Source of the DNA: a virus
Length of the DNA: 32,110 nt
IMG/VR virus record: IMGVR_UViG_3300035698_015109
Coordinates: 1 to 32,110 of that record
Strand: one strand, 5' to 3'
In this document: positions 15,140-21,678 of the stretch, one piece after another
Numbering within the stretch: position 1 is the first letter of the stretch
Layout: each line of letters opens with the position of its first letter
Notes under the pieces: model-generated
Databases searched by the model: none
What the model was told of the DNA's origin: nothing
The model's input: the letters and a program-made list of their open reading frames with translations, nothing else
Program-made: the position numbers and the translations under genes

Positions 15140-16896
15140 GCGTCCTCACGTACGGTGATGTAGTTGATGAACGAGACCGAGATTCGAAGTCCACTGTCCG
15201 AGTCCCAAGAGATGCGGACGTCTTGCGTCCGAAACACCGTCTGAAACCCCGTCGCGTCCTGGAGCGAAGCGAAGCGGGCAGCGACAGTTTCGTCCCACCC
15301 GAGTGCAGTCATGTAGGTGGTGCGTCGCTGTCGGTCCATCGCCTGGAGTCGTGCGAGCGTGGTTGACGAGCCGAGCTCCTCTCCGTCGGTGTCGGTTGCT
15401 CGAGCGATGAGCACCTCGACGGGGTCGCCAAATTGTAGCTTCAACAGGTCGGCGTTTTCGGGGGGGAGGTCGTAGCTGTTGGCGTCCCCGGTCTCGAAGT
15501 TCCCCTCGATCTCCTGCCGTCCAATCTGCTCGAAAGCGTTCCGCGCGATCTGCTCGAGCACCTCGGTACGAATGACGCCAGAGACCACGATCGTCTGGAC
15601 CGATTCGTCAGGGTTCGCCCCGCTCGGCGTGACCTCGTTCGCTCGGCGGGGTCGAGGCGGGTTGTTGACCCCGAGCACCCCCGACCCTGGCTCACCATCG
15701 CGAATTGGGTATCGAGCCCAGCGAGTCCGCCCGATCTCCGAATCGTAGGCCCTCACCTCGATTGTCGGAACCTTCGTTCCCTGAAGCCGACGCGAGAAGT
15801 CGAGTTTTTCGAGGTTGCGGCCGTAGACCATCCGAGCCGCGCCAATCGAGGTGAACAGCGTGCGGGGTTCCATAATGAACAAGTCGAACCCACGGACGAA
15901 GGGCACGAAGCCCGACGCACGCACCACGTCGTTGATGTGGTCCCACAGGCTCATCTCACCGCCTGCGCGTCGAGCCCGACGGCCGCGCCTCCCTCGTCGA
16001 GGCCTTCGCCGAGCCGGCTGAGCGTCGACAGGGATCGGAGCGTCGCCGTCGCCCTGATAGGTCACGTTGACCCCGCGCGTTGTGGCGCTCACGTCGTTCA
16101 GGAGCGCGGTGACGCCATCGTCGAGCGGTAGGGTCATGTCGATCGACGCACCCGCTGGGAGCTTGATGTCGCGAAGCGGGGCCGACATATCGCGGCACTC
16201 GAGCGTGACCGTGTCGCCGTTGTCGCCCCAGCCGACCGCCCAGTCATCGACAAACCCGACGAAGGTGGTAGCGCCCTCGAGGATTCCATCGGCCTCGCCG
16301 ACAATAGACACGAGCGAGCCGTCCTCGCGGACCTCGCCCCGTTCGATCCCCGCTTCGAAGTTCTCAGCCCTCACGACGCCGATGATGAGCTCGATATGAC
16401 AGGCTCGGATGATCCTGGGGTCGATGGGAACGTCGATGTAATTCAGGGTCACGCTGGCGGTATCGGCGGTGGACAGCCCGTTCAATTCGATCTGAGCGGA
16501 GATGGGGAGTATCTCGCCGAGCACCGTCAGATCGTCACGAGCGGAGCCGGCGACTGACTCGGGGAGGTGAGTCGTTTCGGTCCTCGCGGCGATCCCCCGG
16601 TAGATGTCTTCCCGGTCGTCGTCGATGGCGCGCTGCTCAAGGTCAAACTCTTCGGACGACATCGAGCTTCGACGAAGGCCGAGGGCTCTCCGTCGCTCCT
16701 GGTTGGCCGTCAGTCTCGCCGCGGTCGTGTCGCTACTGGCGGGCGTCGTTGATGGCGGTGAGCCTGGAGCGGCGGCAGGAGGCTGTGGAATCTCGGTCCA
16801 CGGGCGGGGGAGTCGGCTCTCGAGCTCGGCGGTCTCCTCGAACTCCTCGGTGCGGATCGTCAGCCTCACCCGCGCGCTGGGTCGAATGACCGTCAC
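15136..16896 (-). CDS. Baseplate hub protein (gp27/gpD-like) with Arg-rich linker
   Basis: A 586-residue protein. The GTG start at 16896 overlaps the previous stop (GTGA), so translation is coupled. Residues 1-130 are a charged, Pro-rich and helical extension. From about 125 the hub-type beta domains begin (ISAQIELNGLSTADTASVTL; FVGFVDDWAVGWGDNGDTVT; LECRDMSAPLRD), as in late-control gene D proteins. Residues 295-310 are Arg-rich (12 Arg in 16, ARRRPRRGRRGRRARR). After it the second half resumes with GGEMSLWDHINDVVRASGFVPF and ends in beta strands (DVRISWDSDSGLRISVSF). Flanking LysM and spike genes agree with a hub role. The N-terminal extension and Arg linker make it longer than typical hubs of about 350-400 residues. 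Confidence 0.75.
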   Translation of the reverse strand: MTVIRPSARVRLTIRTEEFEETAELESRLPRPWTEIPQPPAAAPGSPPSTTPASSDTTAARLTANQERRRALGLRRSSMSSEEFDLEQRAIDDDREDIYRGIAARTETTHLPESVAGSARDDLTVLGEILPISAQIELNGLSTADTASVTLNYIDVPIDPRIIRACHIELIIGVVRAENFEAGIERGEVREDGSLVSIVGEADGILEGATTFVGFVDDWAVGWGDNGDTVTLECRDMSAPLRDIKLPAGASIDMTLPLDDGVTALLNDVSATTRGVNVTYQGDGDAPIPVDAQPARRRPRRGRRGRRARRAGGEMSLWDHINDVVRASGFVPFVRGFDLFIMEPRTLFTSIGAARMVYGRNLEKLDFSRRLQGTKVPTIEVRAYDSEIGRTRWARYPIRDGEPGSGVLGVNNPPRPRRANEVTPSGANPDESVQTIVVSGVIRTEVLEQIARNAFEQIGRQEIEGNFETGDANSYDLPPENADLLKLQFGDPVEVLIARATDTDGEELGSSTTLARLQAMDRQRRTTYMTALGWDETVAARFASLQDATGFQTVFRTQDVRISWDSDSGLRISVSFINYITVREDA

Positions 16897-17966
16897 GCAT
16901 CACCGCCCGTCCCAGCGTTGGCCCGTCGAGGGATGAAAACGAACGTCCCAACAGGCTGCACGGAGCCGGTGAGTCCGTTCGCATCGGCGATGAGTTGCCA
17001 TGAATCGGCATCTCCGTACCAGCGCATAGCCACGTTGCGGAGTGTCTCCCATTGGCCCACCTTGTCGGTGCCGATGAACGGCTCGATCACGCGGGCTCGG
17101 ATTGACTCGCGGGCTTCAACAGCGGCGACGGCGAGGTCGATGGCGTCGGAGGTGACGTCACCGACCCATGTCTCGGCGCCCAAGACGTATCCAACGTCGT
17201 CGGTCGCGATGAGGTCCTCGATCGACGAATCGCTCAGGAGTTGGCGAAGCTCGGCGACGTTGGCGGCGATCGTCTCGGCCTCCGACGAGATGCCCCGGTA
17301 TTGAGCCAGCGTTACCTGGGGGGTGCCATAAATCAGGTTCATCGACGAAATCATCGTCGAATTGGCCAAACGAATCGCCTCCTCGACAACGAACAACGGC
17401 GCGGTGATATTCGGCAGAATGTAGGGCGGACGCTGCGCCAACGATGCGTCGAGCTCGGCCATTCCCTTCCGTAGTTGGCTTTCCTTCGTCGGGGCCTGAG
17501 CGATGCGCGGAGCGACGCGCTGGCCCCGTTGAGCCCACACGAAATTGCAGGACCATTCGATGTCTTCGACGCGAAGATAGGTCGGAGTGAATTCGGCGAG
17601 TACGCCGCGCCGAACCTCTGGACCCCAGGACACCTCGAGGAGGTTCCCGCCGTCCATGAGCCTGTGAAACACCTTCGCGAGGATCTCTGCCGTGATGGCA
17701 TCACCGGGTCCGGCTAGGTCGTCAAACCCGGCAATGAGCGCCATATCTGCGATGTAACGGGTTTTCCAAACGCCGTTCAGCGGGGTGTCTTTCATCGACG
17801 GCCCGAGCATTTGGATCGTGGCCACGGGGTTGCCCGGATAGACCCGTTTGACGTGCTTCGCCTCCCCGCCGAAGGGAACGGGGCGATAGGGGAGGGCGCG
17901 GTCCTGGAGTTCGACAACGCGCCGAGAACCAGTCAATTCGGTGATTGTGAGGGCCTCAGCGGTCAT
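16893..17966 (-). CDS. LysM-containing tail/baseplate protein
   Basis: A 357-residue protein. ATG at 17966 has no SD, but TACACT lies exactly six bases upstream. The N-terminal region is beta-rich, with ATIQMLGPSMKDTPLNGVWK and an EVSWGPEVRRGVLAEFTPTY motif (about 111-130) typical of tail proteins of this position. A central helical part (160-250) follows. The C-terminus (about 307-346) is a LysM module (ETLRNVAMRWYGDADSWQLI, then ANGL, then PVGTFVFIPRR). Contractile-tail phages commonly encode such a LysM protein just after the tape measure, where it joins tube to hub (gp53/contractile injection system Afp7-like function). Confidence 0.78.
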   Translation of the reverse strand: MTAEALTITELTGSRRVVELQDRALPYRPVPFGGEAKHVKRVYPGNPVATIQMLGPSMKDTPLNGVWKTRYIADMALIAGFDDLAGPGDAITAEILAKVFHRLMDGGNLLEVSWGPEVRRGVLAEFTPTYLRVEDIEWSCNFVWAQRGQRVAPRIAQAPTKESQLRKGMAELDASLAQRPPYILPNITAPLFVVEEAIRLANSTMISSMNLIYGTPQVTLAQYRGISSEAETIAANVAELRQLLSDSSIEDLIATDDVGYVLGAETWVGDVTSDAIDLAVAAVEARESIRARVIEPFIGTDKVGQWETLRNVAMRWYGDADSWQLIADANGLTGSVQPVGTFVFIPRRANAGTGGDA

Positions 17967-17972
17967 GGGTGG

Positions 17973-17981
17973 AGTGTATCA
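17973..17981 (-). promoter_or_regulatory. Extended -10-like motif TGATACACT before an SD-less start
   Basis: TACACT ends exactly six bases before the ATG at 17966 and has TG one base upstream. No SD is present, and no good -35 lies 17 bases further up. It fits the leaderless-start pattern of this genome. Confidence 0.6.
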
Positions 17982-18154
17982 CCGGGTCCGCCCCTGGTTC
18001 CCGGGTTGTCGCCGAATAGCAAAAACTGAGTTGTACCTTGTACCTAGGTTGGTACCCGGAACGATGTGGGTACAGATAAACACAATAAATACGTGGGGGA
18101 AACGCGCTGTGCCACTTGTACCTTCGAGGTACCGTTATGCGAAAACAGTACAGG
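17982..18154 (-). repeat. Intergenic region with repeated GTACC boxes and two hairpins
   Basis: The largest clearly non-coding gap inside the window (about 190 bases between the tape measure stop and the LysM gene). TTGTACC occurs at 18031-18037, 18038-18044 and 18116-18122 (plus strand). GTACCT-TCG-AGGTAC (18118-18132) and GTACC-TAGGTT-GGTAC (18040-18055) are perfect inverted repeats. A T-run on the minus strand (TTTTT, near 18021-18025) lies about 15 bases past the second hairpin, too far for a convincing terminator. The 18070-18092 part is AT-rich. An operator cluster, an RNA-processing element or a partial terminator are all possible. Confidence 0.6.
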
Positions 18155-20371
18155 TCAGCCCGTCAGAGCCGGCGTGAAGCCGCTTGAAATCCGGCTCGTT
18201 GCCTCGCGCTCAAGCCCCTCTCGCATCTGGACCCAAACCCTGTCAGGATCGGCATCGCGGAATTCTTGGTTGACGGTGATCCGCGAACCACGGAAGTCAG
18301 CGGCTGGCCGCTCTGGTCTATCTCCCGGGGCCGTTCCTGTGCCGTTCTCACCTGGGGCTTGCGGCGTTCCTCTCATCGCCGCGCCAAATCCCTGTCTCAT
18401 CTCCTTCAACCAATCGCGAGCGTCTTCCGGTGTTGTTGTTCCCGTCACGCGCGGCGTCGAGATTCTGAGACTTGGCAGCAGGGCGATGAGCCGATTTGTG
18501 AACTGTTCAAATACGGCGAGTAGAAGCTGTGTTTGGATGACAAGTCGGTTGAATTTCGGTTCTAGTGTGTGGGCAATGACCATCATCACCCCGGCAATGA
18601 ATCGAAATGCTCTGGATGCGGCGTAAATGAGTTTTGCCACCCACCGGAAGGCAATCCCGACCACGCTCACGAGAATGAAACCGAGGGCCTCGAGCGCAGG
18701 CGAAACCGTGATCCAAACGGCTTGGAACCCGTCCCAAACAGAGAGCACGGCGGCAAGCAGAATCTCACCGCCTTCGTAGAAATAACGGCCCAGTTCCTTC
18801 CCATTTCTCGCCAGTGCCGTGAAGACAGCGCCGACGGTCACCGCCATTTGGATGAACCCTGCAAGCAGAATCGGGAGCGTCCCCAGGAGAAAGATCAGGG
18901 GGGCAAGAACGAGAAGAAGCGGAGCCAGCCCACCAGTCGCAGCCGTGGCAGCGCCACCAGCAGCTACGGCACCTCCACCAAGCGCAGCCAGTCCCCCGCC
19001 GCCCAGGAGCGGTATCAGGACGCCAGCGATTGACCCCAGCGTCCCGACGATGGCGCCCGCTGCCGAGAACGCCGCGCCGAGGGCAATCCCGGCAACGCGA
19101 AGGGCAACCCCGGCGATGAGCATCGTTCGGATGATCGGAGCGAAGCGGCGAACAGCGGCAAAAACTTGATCGATTCGGAGAGCCACCAGATCGAGGTGGG
19201 TCACGAGCCAAGTGAAATTCTCTCGCATCCCGTTGATCGCCCTCGTGAAGACGCGGGCGATACCGCCGCCAAAGACCGTGAGGAGCTTGGAGATCGCGGG
19301 ACGGAACTTGATTAAGAGCGTGTTGACGGCTCGGAGTTGGTCTCGGATGATGGCGAAGGCCGGGGAGGTCGCCGCGCGGACGAAGTAGTTGGCGATGTCC
19401 TCTGTGGCGCTCGTGACGCCCGCCCATGTGCGGCCGAAGGCTTCCGCCGACTGTCGCCCGAGCCGATCGAAGATGCTGATCAGCCGCTCCGCTGTCTCTG
19501 CTGGGGTTGCCAGCGCGATCCGGTTCCAGTCCTCGGTGCTCTCGGTGATCATCCCCATCGATCGAAGCATTCGGAAGGTGCGGACGTCCTGACCAGCGAC
19601 ACCGGAGGCCATCATCGAGATGTCACGGGCGACCTGGGGGGCGTCGATTCGGAGAGCTGAGGCCACGGCGACGGCATCGCGCGAGAACGTCGTCAAGCGG
19701 TTCATCTCGACGCCGGCCCGACGCATTGGCCCGTAGGCCATCGTGAACATATCGGCGAGTTCGCCAGTTGTGCCGGGACTTTCAATCGCGAGTTCCTGGA
19801 GTGTGTCGTGGAGTCTTTCAGCACTCCTTGTCGCCTCGTCGAAGCTGACGCTTTCTACCTCGGTATACAGCGAAGCGATGGAGAGGATCGTCCCCTCCAC
19901 TGAGCTATTTGCCTCCATTGCTCCGCTGGCGATCGACTCGATGGCACGCGAGACGAGGCGTAGCGCCATGTACGTCGCCCCCATCGCCACGAGGTTGCGA
20001 ACGAGGTGACCAGAGGGCGCAAGCGACCCACGAATGCCCCGCCCGATCGACGAGAACACGCTCCCGGTGGAAACAGCCGCCTTGCTCGCTGACGCGGCAA
20101 GTTGCTCCATCAGCCGTCGTTGTTTTCGGATAAGCCGAGCCGCGTGGCGGTGCTGTCGTTCGAGCGCGACCTGACGCCGTTTCGACCCAAGTATTCGCTG
20201 ACGACCAAGGCGGGCCGCCAGGTTCGCGGACTTGCTCGCCGCCGCCATCTCTTTGTGGTGAGCCGCCTCGATATGACGGATCGCCCGAACCACACCGTTG
20301 GCTTGGCGCTTCGCCTTCGCGACGTCCTTGAGCCCTAGTTCTACGTCTACGGAATACGCGGTATCAGCCAT
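18155..20371 (-). CDS. Tail tape measure protein
   Basis: A 738-residue protein directly after the frameshifted chaperone. The N-terminus (1-110) is long, basic and helical (KRRQVALERQHRHAARLIRK). The middle (about 150-345) has the conserved tape-measure region with SVEGTILSIASLYTEV, LQELAIESPGTTGELADMF, ASALRIDAPQVARDISMM and FGRTWAGVTSATEDIANYF. A long hydrophobic Gly/Ala-rich stretch (about 412-520) holds several possible membrane segments, usual for proteins that also aid DNA entry. ATG at 20371 has no SD; TACAAT lies exactly six bases upstream. At roughly 0.15 nm per residue, a tail near 110 nm would be expected (estimate only). Confidence 0.9.
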   Translation of the reverse strand: MADTAYSVDVELGLKDVAKAKRQANGVVRAIRHIEAAHHKEMAAASKSANLAARLGRQRILGSKRRQVALERQHRHAARLIRKQRRLMEQLAASASKAAVSTGSVFSSIGRGIRGSLAPSGHLVRNLVAMGATYMALRLVSRAIESIASGAMEANSSVEGTILSIASLYTEVESVSFDEATRSAERLHDTLQELAIESPGTTGELADMFTMAYGPMRRAGVEMNRLTTFSRDAVAVASALRIDAPQVARDISMMASGVAGQDVRTFRMLRSMGMITESTEDWNRIALATPAETAERLISIFDRLGRQSAEAFGRTWAGVTSATEDIANYFVRAATSPAFAIIRDQLRAVNTLLIKFRPAISKLLTVFGGGIARVFTRAINGMRENFTWLVTHLDLVALRIDQVFAAVRRFAPIIRTMLIAGVALRVAGIALGAAFSAAGAIVGTLGSIAGVLIPLLGGGGLAALGGGAVAAGGAATAATGGLAPLLLVLAPLIFLLGTLPILLAGFIQMAVTVGAVFTALARNGKELGRYFYEGGEILLAAVLSVWDGFQAVWITVSPALEALGFILVSVVGIAFRWVAKLIYAASRAFRFIAGVMMVIAHTLEPKFNRLVIQTQLLLAVFEQFTNRLIALLPSLRISTPRVTGTTTPEDARDWLKEMRQGFGAAMRGTPQAPGENGTGTAPGDRPERPAADFRGSRITVNQEFRDADPDRVWVQMREGLEREATSRISSGFTPALTG

Positions 20372-20377
20372 GGCCGA

Positions 20378-20386
20378 ATTGTATCA
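20378..20386 (-). promoter_or_regulatory. Extended -10-like motif TGATACAAT before the tape measure gene
   Basis: TACAAT (one change from TATAAT) ends exactly six bases before the ATG at 20371; the TGA of the extended motif doubles as the stop codon of the chaperone fusion. No SD is present. It is the best -10 match in the leaderless set. Confidence 0.65.
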
Positions 20387-21132
20387 GCCGCGGGATGCCT
20401 TGTTTTCAGACTCGATTAGGTTGGCGAGAGCATCGCAGAACGGAACGAGATCGGAGATCGGGATGGCCATGGCTTCGGCATACCCAACGTGACCATACCG
20501 GCAGACGAAGGCGAGACGCTCCCAGATTTGCCCCGTGCCCCGTTTTTTCCACTTCTCGCAACCCTCGATCCACGAGAAATACCAGGCGACGAAATCGTAA
20601 GGTTTCCACTCATCGATGCTCAGCCGATTTCCACTGAGCTCATCGCTTTTCCCACGAGCTCCTCATCGATGCCAGCGCAGTGCGACATAAAGGCCATGCC
20701 GGCGACTGTGCGCCCGCCCATGCCGAGGGCTTCCCACAGGGTGTCAACCTCGTGCGGGAGGAGCACGCGCCCGTTGACGGCTCGGATCGACGCCTTTCCC
20801 ATCAGCGACGACAGAGCCCCACCGCTCCCGCCGTCCTCGTCGTCCTCTTCACCGTCCTGTGACGCTGGCTTCTTTCCGCCGACGCTCATTGCCTTGAAGA
20901 CACGAAGCTCGGCGGCGCTGCTCAGCTCTTGGAGCTCGAGTCGGAAAGGCTTGTCGAAAGTGTCGAGCCTGCAAAGTTCAGGATCGATCGTGATCGTGAC
21001 GGTGCGGCGTCTGAGCGAAGAATGGGTCTCTCCCTCCGACATTGAGCCGGTCACTTTCGACATGAAAGAGTCGAAAGCTCCAGGGCTGAAAGTGAGCTCC
21101 TCTGATTTCGCGATGGTCGTCTTCTCGTCCAC
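20384..21132 (-). CDS. Tail assembly chaperone GT fusion, made by -1 frameshift
   Basis: Lambda-like G/GT arrangement. Ribosomes that slip back one base at GGGAAAA (20653-20647) leave the G frame after Lys162 of the GTG-started protein and continue through an otherwise start-less frame to TGA at 20386-20384. This gives about 249 residues, the last 87 from the T frame. That frame reads as a real protein, not as shadow: it begins SDELSGNRLSIDEWKPYDF, is rich in aromatic residues (AWYFSWIEGCEKWKKR) and ends SENKASRG. No ATG opens it. In lambda-type systems T recruits tail tube subunits while G coats the tape measure. The tape measure gene starts 12 bases downstream, as expected. Confidence 0.85.
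20618..20664 (-). promoter_or_regulatory. Programmed -1 ribosomal frameshift signal
   Basis: Three parts lie in order on the minus strand. An SD-like GAGGAG (20664-20659) begins 11 bases before the slippery site. The slippery heptamer GGGAAAA (20653-20647) is in the correct phase (G GGA AAA). After a seven-base spacer, GCTCAG (20639-20634) and CTGAGC (20623-20618) form a perfect six-pair stem with a ten-base loop; GAT/ATC outside can add three pairs past a two-base bulge. The zero-frame stop TGA (20622-20620) lies in the 3' arm. The layout resembles the dnaX and lambda G/T signals. Confidence 0.88.
20620..21132 (-). CDS. Tail assembly chaperone G-like protein
   Basis: A 170-residue protein when begun at GTG 21132, which has an ideal SD (GGAGG, five bases, GTG). 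The frame is open to a TTG at 21177, but no SD stands there. The N-terminus is charged; a beta region (TVTITIDPELCRLDTF) and helical FRLELQELSSAAELRVFKAM follow. Then comes an acidic, Gly/Ser-rich loop (DGEEDDEDGGSGG) and a helical C-terminus (LPHEVDTLWEALGMGGRTVAG). Length, place between tube and tape measure, and the frameshift at its end identify the role. It acts in tail assembly and is not usually kept in the virion. Confidence 0.82.
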   Translation of the reverse strand: MDEKTTIAKSEELTFSPGAFDSFMSKVTGSMSEGETHSSLRRRTVTITIDPELCRLDTFDKPFRLELQELSSAAELRVFKAMSVGGKKPASQDGEEDDEDGGSGGALSSLMGKASIRAVNGRVLLPHEVDTLWEALGMGGRTVAGMAFMSHCAGIDEELVGKAMSSVEIG

Positions 21133-21228
21133 AGTTTCCTCCGGTGCAGAAGGTCGCGCCTCGCAGGTGGACACCAATGGAGAGTCGCCCCACCACCCGC
21201 TCAGCGCGTCAAATGGTTGTCATTGGTG
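21133..21228 (-). other. Short gap between tube gene and chaperone gene
   Basis: The 96 bases between the tube stop and the GTG start contain the SD GGAGG (21142-21138). I see no other signal. An in-frame TTG at 21177 would add 15 residues to the chaperone but lacks an SD. Confidence 0.5.
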
Positions 21229-21666
21229 CTAGGGGGCGGGGATGATGGTCGCGTCGTCAGCGGCGAACTCGAGCTTGAAGTTGACGAAATCCGCTCGCGA
21301 CTGAATGCCGATCGGGATGTTGCCAAACGAGCATTTCGGGATCACGACCCGACGCGAACCGCCTGTCGGGAATCGAAGGGTAACGACGATCTGGATCGAC
21401 TCGCCGGGGAGACGGCGCTTCGACACTTCGTTAAGCCGTTGAAACAAGCTCAACACGTCGGCGGTCTGCGTGTGAAACTCGATGTTTCCGCTGACGCCCT
21501 TGAAGATGTCGTCCTTCTGCTCGGTCGTTTGGCCGAGATAGCCCTCGCTCAGGATGTCTCGGTCGAATTGGAAGTCGGCCGACTTGACGTCGGTGAACGC
21601 TGATTCGAGACCGTTGGTCGTCGAAACGACGTTGATGGAACATTCTTGACCCTTAAGGCGTACCAA
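21229..21666 (-). CDS. Tail tube protein
   Basis: A 145-residue protein, the usual size for a contractile-tail tube subunit. It polymerises into the inner tube through which DNA passes. The start is TTG at 21666, with a good SD (AAGGAG, six bases, TTG) and 12 bases after the sheath stop; no ATG is near. Beta-rich pattern: KSADFQFDRDILSEGYLGQT, a GVSGNIEFHTQT motif, SIQIVVTLRFPTGGSRRVVI, and the C-terminal FGNIPIGIQSRADFVNFKLEF, each typical of the beta-barrel tube fold. The order sheath, tube, chaperone, tape measure is the standard one. Confidence 0.85.
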   Translation of the reverse strand: MVRLKGQECSINVVSTTNGLESAFTDVKSADFQFDRDILSEGYLGQTTEQKDDIFKGVSGNIEFHTQTADVLSLFQRLNEVSKRRLPGESIQIVVTLRFPTGGSRRVVIPKCSFGNIPIGIQSRADFVNFKLEFAADDATIIPAP

Positions 21667-21678
21667 TTGCTGCTCCTT

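Noticed and set aside
18020-18056. Rho-independent terminator in the GTACC region
   Set aside because: The stem is only five pairs and the T-run lies about 15 bases past it, with a further repeat between.
20406-20613. Two short minus-strand open frames with ATG in the T region (20609 and 20613)
   Set aside because: They are low-complexity Ser/Arg-rich frames. The third frame, reached by the -1 slip, has protein-like composition and the correct end before the tape measure gene.
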